A stretch of 64,000 bases of DNA from Staphylococcus equorum (lineage in GTDB: Bacteria > Bacillota > Bacilli > Staphylococcales > Staphylococcaceae), in contig NZ_JAMBPV010000006.1 in assembly GCF_029531845.1 (NCBI RefSeq), forward strand, positions 1-64,000, read 5' to 3'. Positions within the stretch are counted from its first letter, which is position 1. Every line of letters begins with the position of its first letter. Position numbers and translations under genes: made by a program. The notes beneath the pieces were generated by a model. It saw nothing but the letters and a program-made list of their open reading frames with translations. It had not been told where the DNA came from and made no database searches. Below, piece after piece: positions 56,852 to 64,000 of the stretch.

Positions 56852-56880
56852 ACAAAATATCAATATTTAAGATAACATGT

Positions 56881-56926
56881 AATAAGGGGCTTAGAATCGT
56901 ATTGCGATTTACTAGTCCCTTATTTT
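56881..56926 (+). terminator. Terminator of alkaline phosphatase gene
   Basis: AATAAGGGGCT pairs with AGTCCCTTATT, followed by TTAATT. Confidence 0.7.
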
Positions 56927-56936
56927 AATTCACAAA

Positions 56937-56985
56937 AAACACCTACCGAGACAGCGTATTATGCTGACGATAGGTGTTTCTTTTT
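56937..56985. terminator. Terminator facing murR
   Basis: AAACACCTA and TAGGTGTTT plus inner CAGC/GCTG pairs, ending TTTCTTTTTT on the plus strand and A-rich-complement T-run on the minus strand. Confidence 0.7.
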
Positions 56986-57012
56986 TACATAGAATTCAAC
57001 TAAACCTATGAA

Positions 57013-57888
57013 TTAATGTTTAAAATGAATTTTAGATAAATGTTTGCGGTAATTATCTAAAGCCATTTTAGACTGTGTAATAGAGTCTAGGGCACTTTGA
57101 TAATTCAATGCGATATAACGATAGTAAAGTATATCTACTGTAAAAAGTTGCGCAAATAAGGATGTTGTTGCAGCCATGCGCAGTTCGTTTTCATCCGTTT
57201 GACCATAAATTAAAGTATAGTCTGAAACTTTTGCGACAGGGTTATCATTAGTACTCGAAATTGTAATAATCGGAATGTTATAGTCTGTTGCGACTTTAGC
57301 CATAGATTGCATTTCACTGTGATTACCTTGATTTGTTACAAAGATAACACAATCGTTTTCATCGTGTGTTGCTAATGTTGACATAAATAAATGCGTTTCT
57401 TCTAATAAGCGTACATTGAGTCCAATACGGGATAATTTTTGAAATAAATCAGTGACGATTACGAGTGAAGCACCATAACCAAATAGGAATATCGTATTTG
57501 AACGTTTCATTGTTTCACAAATATTATCAATACTATATTCATCTATGTACGTTGATACATAGTTCATCGTATCCGTTGCGCGAGATAACATTTTTGTTTT
57601 TAGCGTATCGACTGACTCATTATCCGCCAACTCAAGATGGTTATTATTGATTGCATCATCAGGTAAATAACGTGAAATGGCAATTTTTAATTCTTGGAAA
57701 CCTTTACCTGTAATTTTTTTACTAAATCTAACGATAGATGCTGTGCTAGTATGAATTTCGTTAGATAAATCTTGTACCGACATATTGATGATTTTATGCG
57801 GTGAATTCAGAATAAAATCTGCAATCTTCTTCTCACTTTTAGTTAACTGAGAATAGTTACTGTCAATTTTGTAAAGTACATTGGTCAT
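57013..57888 (-). CDS. murR: RpiR/MurR-family regulator of MurNAc genes
   Basis: 291 residues. RpiR HTH (MSVQDLSNEIHTSTASIVRFSKKITGKGFQELK, about 36-68) and SIS domain (IFLFGYGASLVIVTDL, VIFVTNQGN) expected to bind MurNAc-6-phosphate. Ends the mupG-murQ-murP-murR operon; ATG lies 2 bases after murP stop with AGGTGAT before it. The name follows the cluster position in S. aureus. Confidence 0.88.
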   Translation of the reverse strand: MTNVLYKIDSNYSQLTKSEKKIADFILNSPHKIINMSVQDLSNEIHTSTASIVRFSKKITGKGFQELKIAISRYLPDDAINNNHLELADNESVDTLKTKMLSRATDTMNYVSTYIDEYSIDNICETMKRSNTIFLFGYGASLVIVTDLFQKLSRIGLNVRLLEETHLFMSTLATHDENDCVIFVTNQGNHSEMQSMAKVATDYNIPIITISSTNDNPVAKVSDYTLIYGQTDENELRMAATTSLFAQLFTVDILYYRYIALNYQSALDSITQSKMALDNYRKHLSKIHFKH

Positions 57889-57890
57889 AG

Positions 57891-59330
57891 TTAATCACCT
57901 AAGCTATCAGATTCTCTCATAGTCTTCGTCGTACCTAAGAAATAGGTGAAGACGAAACCACCTGCGTACGCAGCGAGTAGTCCTGCAATATATCCTAAAT
58001 ACATATGATCTGAAATCAAAGGTAACAATGAGATTCCACTAGGCCCGATTGCAGTTGACCCGATGTGGCCAATACCGCCAATAACAGCGCCGCCAATGCC
58101 TCCACCAACACATGCAGTGAAGAATGGTTTGCCTAACGGTAAAGTTACACCATAAATTAATGGTTCTCCGATACCTAAGAATCCTACAGGTAGTGCACCT
58201 TTGAGTGTGTTTCTTAATGTCGTATTTTTTCTACATCTTACCCATAAAGCTAAAGCAGCACCAACTTGACCAGCACCTGCCATTGCAGCAATAGGAAGTA
58301 AATAAGTTGCCCCTGTTTGATTGATCATTTCAATATGAATAGGTGTAAATATATGGTGTAATCCTAACATAACTAACGGTAGGAAAAAAGCACCGATGAT
58401 AAAGCCACTAAAAACGCCACCGATACTGATTGTAGCATTGATGACAGATACTAAACCGTCAGAAACAAAGCCAGCTAATGGCATAAAGATAAATATAGTT
58501 AATAACCCGATGATAAATAATGTAATAGTTGGTGTGACAATAATATCTACTGCATTAGGGACAATTTTATGTAATCGTTTTTCAACGATACTAAGAAGCC
58601 AAACTGCAAAAATAACGCCAATAATACCACCTTGACCAGGCTGTAGTGGTTCGCCTGTAAAGATATTAATAATTGCATTTTTATCAGTTAATCCTGTGAG
58701 TAACGTTGTACCACCAATAACACCACCTAATCCTGGTGTTGCACCGAATTCTTTGGCTGCATTAATACCAGTAAAGATAGCTAGATAAGCTAACATACCA
58801 TCTTTAATTACATTGAATACTGTGACAAGTTGTGTAATCCAGTCTCCAGAAATTTGACCTGCAGCCAAAAGGTTACTTAATACTGCAGCAATACCACCGA
58901 TTAATCCGGCACCAATAAAGGCGGGAATTAATGGGATAAAGATATTGGCAATTGTTTTTAATAATTTATTGAAGGCGCCGCGCTTTTGTTTGCTTTGAAT
59001 TGCTGTTTTATTTTCTTGTGCTTTTGCTTCAGCATCAGCTTTATAGTTCGTTGAGTTGTGAGGGATTGTTTCGCCTAGACGTACACCGCTTAATTGAGAT
59101 ATATGATCCGCTACTTTATTAACAGTTCCTGGACCAACTACCACTTGCACGCGTTCGTCTTTTACGACGCCCATAACACCGTGAGTTGCTTTTAATTTAG
59201 TATAATCTACTTTGTTTTCGTCGATTACTTTAATTCTGACACGTGTCATACAATTAATAACATTATCCATATTCTCAAGGCCACCAACAGCGTCTATAAT
59301 ATGTTCTGCGAGTTTTTGTTCTTTTGTCAT
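57891..59330 (-). CDS. murP: PTS EIIBC transporter for MurNAc-type sugar
   Basis: 479 residues. N-terminal EIIB with phospho-Cys27 in [12 protein letters not shown], then a linker (about 80-115) and EIIC of the sucrose/trehalose class ([46 protein letters not shown]). Imports MurNAc-GlcNAc or MurNAc and phosphorylates it at C6; lacks its own EIIA. Between murQ and murR. Confidence 0.9.
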   Translation of the reverse strand: MTKEQKLAEHIIDAVGGLENMDNVINCMTRVRIKVIDENKVDYTKLKATHGVMGVVKDERVQVVVGPGTVNKVADHISQLSGVRLGETIPHNSTNYKADAEAKAQENKTAIQSKQKRGAFNKLLKTIANIFIPLIPAFIGAGLIGGIAAVLSNLLAAGQISGDWITQLVTVFNVIKDGMLAYLAIFTGINAAKEFGATPGLGGVIGGTTLLTGLTDKNAIINIFTGEPLQPGQGGIIGVIFAVWLLSIVEKRLHKIVPNAVDIIVTPTITLFIIGLLTIFIFMPLAGFVSDGLVSVINATISIGGVFSGFIIGAFFLPLVMLGLHHIFTPIHIEMINQTGATYLLPIAAMAGAGQVGAALALWVRCRKNTTLRNTLKGALPVGFLGIGEPLIYGVTLPLGKPFFTACVGGGIGGAVIGGIGHIGSTAIGPSGISLLPLISDHMYLGYIAGLLAAYAGGFVFTYFLGTTKTMRESDSLGD

Positions 59331-59405
59331 CCTATATACCTCCTTATTACATCATAGTTATATGGTTCATGTGGCAACGCGACATTGTTATTTAAAACAA
59401 GTGAA

Positions 59406-60293
59406 TTAATTTTTTATTGCTTGTTTAATAATGTTGTCGTTTTGACGTAATTTTGTTTCTGCTTCAGTTTTTGAAACATCACATAGGTACATAACGACTG
59501 CCTGTTTAAGGTTTTGGTCTGCGTCATTATAAAGCTTTTGAGCTTGTACATATGAGATATCACAAATATCTTGAATAATACGCACTGAGCGGTCAACTAA
59601 CTTATGGTTTGTGGCTTTTACATCTACCATAAGGTTGCCATAAACTTTTCCCACTCCGACCATCGTGATTGTGGAAATCATATTAAGAATTAATTTCTGT
59701 GCTGTTCCTGATTTTAATCTCGTAGAACCAGTTAACACTTCGGGACCGACATTAACTTCTACGGGGAATTCCGCTAGTTTGCTAATTTCTGTACCTACAT
59801 TGCAAGAAATGGCGACTGTATGGGCACCAATCTCTGTAGCGTATTTTAAACCGCCTTTGACGTATGGCGTAGTTCCACTTGCCGCAATGCCTATAACCAC
59901 ATCGTTGTCTGTTAAGGCAATGTGTTTTAAATCGTCTTGTGCCATTGGTTCACTGTCTTCAGCACCTTCAACTGCGACTGTCATAGCAGGTTGACCTCCT
60001 GCTATTAATCCAATAAATTCATCAGGTGTTGTATTAAATGTAGGTACACATTCTGCTGCATCAAGTACGCCGAGTCTTCCACTTGTGCCTGCGCCCATAT
60101 AGATAACACGGCCACCTTTTTTAAATTGCTTCGTTGTAACTTCAATGACTTTAGCTAAGTCAGGCAATATTTGTTTTATCTGTTGAGGTACTTTTTGGTC
60201 TTCTTCATTCATAGTTTCTAAAGCTTGTTGAATAGACATTTCGTCTAAGTGCATCGTAGATTCATTTCGTGATTCAGTTATTAAATTACTCAT
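59406..60293 (-). CDS. murQ: N-acetylmuramic acid 6-phosphate etherase
   Basis: 295 residues. Cleaves the lactyl ether of MurNAc-6-phosphate to give GlcNAc-6-phosphate and lactate. SIS fold with [22 protein letters not shown] (about 66-87) including the catalytic Glu, [20 protein letters not shown], and [11 protein letters not shown] near 227. Close behind mupG with AAGGAGC. A conserved end of the family. Confidence 0.96.
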   Translation of the reverse strand: MSNLITESRNESTMHLDEMSIQQALETMNEEDQKVPQQIKQILPDLAKVIEVTTKQFKKGGRVIYMGAGTSGRLGVLDAAECVPTFNTTPDEFIGLIAGGQPAMTVAVEGAEDSEPMAQDDLKHIALTDNDVVIGIAASGTTPYVKGGLKYATEIGAHTVAISCNVGTEISKLAEFPVEVNVGPEVLTGSTRLKSGTAQKLILNMISTITMVGVGKVYGNLMVDVKATNHKLVDRSVRIIQDICDISYVQAQKLYNDADQNLKQAVVMYLCDVSKTEAETKLRQNDNIIKQAIKN

Positions 60294-60295
60294 CT

Positions 60296-61348
60296 TTACA
60301 GCTCCTTATTCTTGTGGGTAAATTCAAATGTGTCATTAGGACGTATGCATTGAATTAATGGTAAATCGGTATGTTTCACTTTGCCTACCACATTGATATG
60401 ATCATGCGAGGGTAAATCATTTTTAATAATCTGTAATTCACCTTGATAACGACCATTAAGTTTATTATCCACGGTTATAGTACCGAAATTACGATCATTT
60501 GTTGAAAATGGTGTAACCTCTGCATCACAGTAGAGACGAGCTTCTTGTGATCTAATGACATGAGCTGGGTTATCAGCACGTACAGTATGAGGTTTAAATA
60601 GTATTGATGATACTTGGTCATCTAAAAGCTCAATATCTAAGTTGAAATGTCTGTGATGTAAAAAAGTAATGAGCTGTTGTGCAATATGTGAATCAATGAG
60701 TGGATCACCAATCATCACATGTTCGACTAAGTTATCTTTAAGTAACTGTGCGCTTTGAATAGGGTGTTGGTATCTTGTTGATTCAATTGTTGGTAAACCT
60801 TTATAAAGAGGGCCACGCAACGTTGAACCAGTGATGAAACCAAAGATATCTGCTTGCGCGTTATATTTTAAAATTAAATTGTTTTGTGACGCTACAAATT
60901 GTGGTTCCAAACCAGTGTCAGGTCTTGGATAATAATTATGGCAATAACAGAGATAAGTAAAATCTTTAAGTTCATGATAAAGCTGTTGCAATAATTGCTC
61001 TGAGATGATGCTAGCATTGATGCAACATTTGAACCCATTATTGATAATATCGTTGACGACATCTAAAGAAGTGCTATGATCAATACGAATCATAAATTCT
61101 GCTTCATCATATTGATTTAAAAATTGATAGAAATTGTGATCCAGCAACAAAGGATTGATATCAATCATATATGTAAGCTGATCATTAGATAAATAATCTA
61201 AAAGTTCTCCCAAATAGCGATATTTAGTACTTTCGTTTTCTTCAGGAATTTGTACAGATGTAAAAATTGTAGTGTACCCTGAAGTAATCATCCGTTTGAT
61301 ATATGGTTTGTCGATGGGCTGTCCAAGATATATAGAAAATCCATGCAT
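60296..61348 (-). CDS. mupG: 6-phospho-N-acetylmuramidase (DUF871)
   Basis: 350 residues, DUF871 family. In S. aureus MupG cleaves MurNAc-6-phosphate-GlcNAc after uptake by MurP, giving substrates for MurQ. Conserved parts: [20 protein letters not shown] at the start (TIM-barrel strand one), [17 protein letters not shown] and a C-terminal cyclophilin-like domain ([24 protein letters not shown]). ATG 61348 is 8 bases from AAGGAG; a GTG three codons upstream touches the site. First gene of the operon, behind a cre-regulated promoter. Confidence 0.93.
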   Translation of the reverse strand: MHGFSIYLGQPIDKPYIKRMITSGYTTIFTSVQIPEENESTKYRYLGELLDYLSNDQLTYMIDINPLLLDHNFYQFLNQYDEAEFMIRIDHSTSLDVVNDIINNGFKCCINASIISEQLLQQLYHELKDFTYLCYCHNYYPRPDTGLEPQFVASQNNLILKYNAQADIFGFITGSTLRGPLYKGLPTIESTRYQHPIQSAQLLKDNLVEHVMIGDPLIDSHIAQQLITFLHHRHFNLDIELLDDQVSSILFKPHTVRADNPAHVIRSQEARLYCDAEVTPFSTNDRNFGTITVDNKLNGRYQGELQIIKNDLPSHDHINVVGKVKHTDLPLIQCIRPNDTFEFTHKNKEL

Positions 61349-61369
61349 TGCTATCACTCCTTAAATTGC

Positions 61370-61384
61370 TGTAATCGTTTTCAT
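61370..61384 (-). promoter_or_regulatory. cre site (CcpA) at the mupG promoter
   Basis: On the minus strand ATGAAAACGATTACA fits WTGNAANCGNWWNCW at every position. It lies at the expected start of transcription just downstream of the -10, where CcpA would block RNA polymerase. Confidence 0.75.
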
Positions 61385-61411
61385 TGTACAACACATGAAA
61401 AACTATTACAA
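61383..61411 (-). promoter_or_regulatory. Promoter of mupG-murQ-murP-murR
   Basis: Minus strand: -35 TTGTAA (plus 61406-61411), 17-bp spacer, -10 TACAAT (plus 61383-61388) with TG upstream of it. Confidence 0.7.
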
Positions 61412-61435
61412 TTTTAATTTTTTTAAACTTTAGAA

Positions 61436-61450
61436 TGTAATATTATTACA
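61436..61450. promoter_or_regulatory. Palindrome upstream of mupG promoter
   Basis: TGTAATA-T-TATTACA, a perfect 7-base inverted repeat about 25 bp before the -35 and overlapping the stop codon of the neighbouring gene. A MurR site is possible; not proven. Confidence 0.45.
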
Positions 61451-61775
61451 AAAGAGGGGTTAATAATTGATGAATACGAAACAAGCGTTGCTGAATATCA
61501 CTTATATATTTCGTCGTATTACTTACTGTTAGTTCATCTATAGGTTGCTCAATTTGATCTGAAAGAAATATAAAGTAATTGTAGTGGATAAGCGAAGTGT
61601 GATGTTTTGAGACGCTTTTTAAATCGGAGTATTCTTTATTGATATAATCATGAATATCTTGTTTGAATTCGTTTTTCTTTTTATGATTAGTTACGATCGC
61701 GAATTTATATATTTCGAGTAAATTCAATAATTTACTGATGTGTTGTTCTAATTGATGGAATTCCAGGTTATACAT
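61446..61775 (-). CDS. Hypothetical cytosolic protein
   Basis: 109 residues, helical, Lys/His/Ile/Leu-rich, no membrane helix. Parts of it (HQLEQHISKLLNLLEIYKFAIV, YISDIQQRLFRIHQLLT) look like amphipathic helices, perhaps coiled coil. ATG follows GAAAGGAAG. Lies 98 bases upstream of mupG on the same strand but the mupG promoter lies between. Not recognised. Confidence 0.6.
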   Translation of the reverse strand: MYNLEFHQLEQHISKLLNLLEIYKFAIVTNHKKKNEFKQDIHDYINKEYSDLKSVSKHHTSLIHYNYFIFLSDQIEQPIDELTVSNTTKYISDIQQRLFRIHQLLTPLL

Positions 61776-62026
61776 AAAGACTTCCTTTCATAAATTTGAT
61801 GATATTGCTTTGTTTAACTGTAAAATAATCCATTGTGTGTAGAGTGAATTTCAATATTGAATCATGAATGGCGTTGGGGATGTCTATAATCATGTGTAAG
61901 GCGGAAGAAAATTTTGGGGATTACTAAGTCGTGAGTCTGTTATATCAATACAATATGCTATATTTGTTAAAAGTGTAAATTGAAAATTATTACAGTAACT
62001 GTCTGACTCCTTTAAAAACAAAAAAT

Positions 62027-62060
62027 CCAACTGAGACATTTAAGACTCAGTTGGATTTAA
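62027..62060 (-). terminator. Terminator of WYL regulator
   Basis: Stem AATCCAACTGAG / CTCAGTTGGATT (12 bases) with the left arm within the last codons of the gene; on the minus strand a run of T follows. Confidence 0.8.
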
Positions 62061-62732
62061 AAATTGTTGATAATTATTTATTGTAATGTCTTGAGTCTTA
62101 ATTGTCTTTTCAAATGAATATGAGATGTCGTGTATATCAATAATAGGAATCTCATTTGTTTTACCCAGACCAATTTCAAAAACGACTGCTTTCCACAAAC
62201 CTTTTTCACATAACAATCCGATAAAAATAACATTTTCAGTACCGACATTTGTACCGTTATTGTATTCCATTGCCATAACATTTCTTTCAGTACAATAAAT
62301 GAGGACTTCAGAAAATATAGGTGGTAAATTTGTATGTTCTCGATGATCAAATTTAATATAACGATCTAGCTTTTTCAAAGCACGTCGCATTTTTGTATAA
62401 GGTAAGTTTAAACACTTTTTAATAATTGCATTAACTTCTTCTTTATAAGGTAACGTTGTGTAAGACTGACTTTCATTAAGCACTAAGAACAAAGCGGATA
62501 GTTGATTCTCAGTTAGCTCAATCTCGTAACTATTTGGTGTTTCTTGAAGTTGATAGCCACCTAGTTTACCGTGCTTTGCTAAAATTTTCACACCTTGATC
62601 TTCTAAATCTTGAATATCTCTTAAAATCGTTCGTTTTGATACATCTAAATCTTTTGCTAACTCTGAAGCGGTAATTTGTCTATTCTCTTGAATAGCTAGA
62701 ACAAGTTTATTTTGTCTTTCGCGTTTATTCAT
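62040..62732 (-). CDS. WYL/DeoR-type HTH regulator
   Basis: 230 residues. HTH_11 winged helix at the N-terminus (ITASELAKDLDVSKRTILRDIQDLEDQGVKI, about 20-50), then a WYL-like domain (RNVMAMEYNNG, KGLWKAVVFEIG) expected to bind a small ligand or nucleic acid. ATG 62732 follows GGGAGGTGA. Divergent from the RsaI gene. Ligand and targets unknown. Confidence 0.84.
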   Translation of the reverse strand: MNKRERQNKLVLAIQENRQITASELAKDLDVSKRTILRDIQDLEDQGVKILAKHGKLGGYQLQETPNSYEIELTENQLSALFLVLNESQSYTTLPYKEEVNAIIKKCLNLPYTKMRRALKKLDRYIKFDHREHTNLPPIFSEVLIYCTERNVMAMEYNNGTNVGTENVIFIGLLCEKGLWKAVVFEIGLGKTNEIPIIDIHDISYSFEKTIKTQDITINNYQQFLNPTES

Positions 62733-62826
62733 TAGAAAGTCACCTCCCAAATGATTACATATTACATTTATTATATCATAAAAGTGACAATGACGACATT
62801 TAGAAAAACTTTTTTTAAAAAAACAA

Positions 62827-62841
62827 AGAAAACGCTTACAT
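62827..62841 (-). promoter_or_regulatory. cre site (CcpA) before rsaI
   Basis: On the minus strand ATGTAAGCGTTTTCT agrees with WTGNAANCGNWWNCW throughout. It lies about 30-45 bp before the RNA. In S. aureus RsaI is known to be repressed by CcpA when glucose is present, which fits. Confidence 0.78.
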
Positions 62842-62871
62842 TTACGGAGAACTTATGTTAGTATGTAGTTA

Positions 62872-63030
62872 GTAACAAGGGGGTAGCGAGTAGATGACAA
62901 AGGGGTAGGCTATTACATATAGTTTTGTTAACATCTATTTCGTTCACGTTACTAATCAAACATCTTCAATATTTATTACTTACTTTCCTTTCTATTTAAC
63001 CGACTAGCTACGCTGGTCGGTTTTATTTTT
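62872..63030 (+). ncRNA. rsaI: Small regulatory RNA RsaI (RsaOG)
   Basis: An intergenic RNA next to the suhB-type gene, as RsaI is in S. aureus. Features match: G-rich 5' part (AAGGGGGTAGCGAGTAGATG, AAAGGGGTAGG), a long hairpin TAGATG/CATCTA with flanking pairs, a CU-rich unpaired stretch (TTTCCTTTCT, 62984-62993), and a terminator AACCGACTAG (62998-63007) / CTGGTCGGTT (63013-63022) with T-run. A perfect cre stands upstream. The 5' end is not fixed: pairing TTAGTAAC/GTTACTAA would put it near 62866. S. aureus RsaI is about 144 nt. RsaI acts on sugar-uptake, biofilm and other mRNAs by base pairing. Confidence 0.82.
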
Positions 63031-63183
63031 ATGCCATAACGTCAATATGTGTGCCAAAATTTTTAATGGTCATGATATATCATATATTTCATTAATATTT
63101 CTATGATAAAATATAATAAATTAAAGATAGTTGATACGTAATAATGAACATAATAATTTATGAATATAAAGAGGTGCCTATAC

Positions 63184-63978
63184 ATGGAAAAAGAACAATT
63201 AATTTATATAGATGATGCTGTGAGAGCTTGGCTTGAGACATTGGATGAAATTATCCCGAAGTTAATCAAAGACATGGTTACGAGTACGAAACAAAATAGG
63301 TTTGATTTAGTTACGAATGTTGATAAATCAATACAACAAAACTTCGAACAATTTTTAAAGCAAAACTTTCTGGAACATCAGTTGTTCGCTGAAGAAAAGT
63401 CGAATGTGGAAGTGCAACCTAAAGAAGGTCATGTATGGGTAATGGACCCAATTGATGGAACGACAAATTTAGTTAAACAACAAGAAGATTATTGTATCAT
63501 TCTAGGTTATTTTATTTATGGTGAACCAGTGCTGTCATATATTTATGACTATCCACATGGTCAACTGTACAAAGCAGCTAAAGGGTACGGTGCATATGTG
63601 AATGGTAAACCATTAGAAAAACCTGAAAATATTGATTTACAAGATGCGATTATTTCATTTAATACTTTAGTTATGAATGATGAAACGATTCATGGTTTAA
63701 ATGATGCTTCATTTAGCCATCGTTTTATCGGATCTTGTGGTTTAGATTCAATCCGTGTAATCAAAGGACAATTCGGTGCGCATGTTAATACAAATCCAAA
63801 ACCTTGGGATATCGCAGCGCAATTCTTGTTTGCCAGTGAACTTGGACTTAAAATGACGACTTTAGATAATACGCCGCTAGACTTCTCTAAAGCAGGCCCA
63901 TTTATTATTAGTAACAATGGTTGTCATGAAAAAGTATTAGGTATACTAAATTCAGGAAAGGGATACAAAATACAATAA
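63184..63978 (+). CDS. Inositol monophosphatase family protein
   Basis: 264 residues, SuhB/IMPase fold. Metal-binding motifs: FAEEKS (Glu near 70), WVMDPIDGTTNLVKQ (about 88-102) and the later KPWDIAAQ (about 201-208). Hydrolyses myo-inositol phosphates, 3'-phosphoadenosine phosphate or related sugars; which one is unclear. ATG 63184 follows AAGAGGTG with 8 bases; an in-frame ATG eight codons upstream has no site. Adjacent to rsaI as in S. aureus. The last bases of the window continue the intergenic region. Confidence 0.88.
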   Translation: MEKEQLIYIDDAVRAWLETLDEIIPKLIKDMVTSTKQNRFDLVTNVDKSIQQNFEQFLKQNFLEHQLFAEEKSNVEVQPKEGHVWVMDPIDGTTNLVKQQEDYCIILGYFIYGEPVLSYIYDYPHGQLYKAAKGYGAYVNGKPLEKPENIDLQDAIISFNTLVMNDETIHGLNDASFSHRFIGSCGLDSIRVIKGQFGAHVNTNPKPWDIAAQFLFASELGLKMTTLDNTPLDFSKAGPFIISNNGCHEKVLGILNSGKGYKIQ

Positions 63979-64000
63979 AAAATCACTGTATTTATTATTT

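Noticed and set aside
59665..59994. A 109-residue plus-strand frame opposite murQ
   Set aside because: murQ is certain on the other strand; this frame has no start signal.
1..64000. CRISPR arrays, prophage, toxin-antitoxin or defence islands
   Set aside because: No regularly spaced repeats, integrase, phage structural genes or known defence domains were seen on either strand; the window is mostly conserved chromosome.

Overview
The window is an AT-rich, densely coded stretch of Staphylococcus chromosome, probably from a coagulase-negative species. Recognisable staphylococcal core loci follow one another: mqo, hssRS/hrtBA (haem stress), tcaR-tcaA-tcaB (glycopeptide response), fni, gltS, spdC/lyrA, the hutGUI histidine genes, mupG-murQ-murP-murR (muramic acid recycling) and the sRNA RsaI beside a suhB-type gene. 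From memory this order matches one arm of the S. aureus chromosome. I see no rRNA or tRNA genes, prophage, CRISPR array or intact insertion sequence. The only mobile trace is a 13-codon remnant of an IS1182-type transposase near 20.9 kb.

1-8 kb: a glycosyltransferase, malate:quinone oxidoreductase, the haem sensor HssRS divergent from the haem exporter HrtBA (with an HssR direct repeat between them), and a DUF218 membrane protein. 8-16 kb: tcaR, tcaA and tcaB, then a TetR regulator divergent from an EmrA/EmrB-type efflux pair with a palindromic operator between them. 16-20.6 kb: small metabolic and hypothetical genes, CorA, and type 2 isopentenyl-diphosphate isomerase. 20.6-31 kb: an intergenic repeat and IS scar, GltS, an NhaC antiporter, Mpg glycosylase, a Nat-like ABC exporter, a 670-bp structured gap before galM, then a MOSC protein and rpiA bracketed by inverted copies of a 150-bp repeat. 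31.7-39.7 kb: SpdC/LyrA and the hut cluster (hutG, LysR regulator, a YjiH-type transporter, hutU, hutI; no hutH here). 39.8-49 kb: a STAS-less SulP transporter coupled to an M20 amidohydrolase, an SDR behind a sigma-B-like promoter, a flavin reductase, a SAM-riboswitch-controlled NhaC paralogue (probable methionine transporter), and an RpiR regulator divergent from an alpha-glucoside-type PTS. 49-57 kb: transporters, small membrane proteins, and a PhoP-boxed alkaline phosphatase. 57-62 kb: the MurNAc operon. 62-64 kb: a WYL regulator, RsaI and an inositol monophosphatase family protein.

Regulation is unusually readable. Four cre sites match the CcpA consensus (hutG, glvC/rpiR, mupG, rsaI), pointing to shared carbon-catabolite control of histidine use, alpha-glucoside uptake, cell-wall sugar recycling and the sRNA. 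A SAM-I riboswitch, HssR box, PhoP box, sigma-B promoter and many convergent hairpin terminators are also visible. The least explained parts are the structured DNA before galM (28.1-28.4 kb), two dispersed repeat families, an alpha/beta hydrolase without its nucleophile, and several lineage-type small genes. Start codons were moved from the longest reading frame to the codon with a well-placed Shine-Dalgarno where the two differ.
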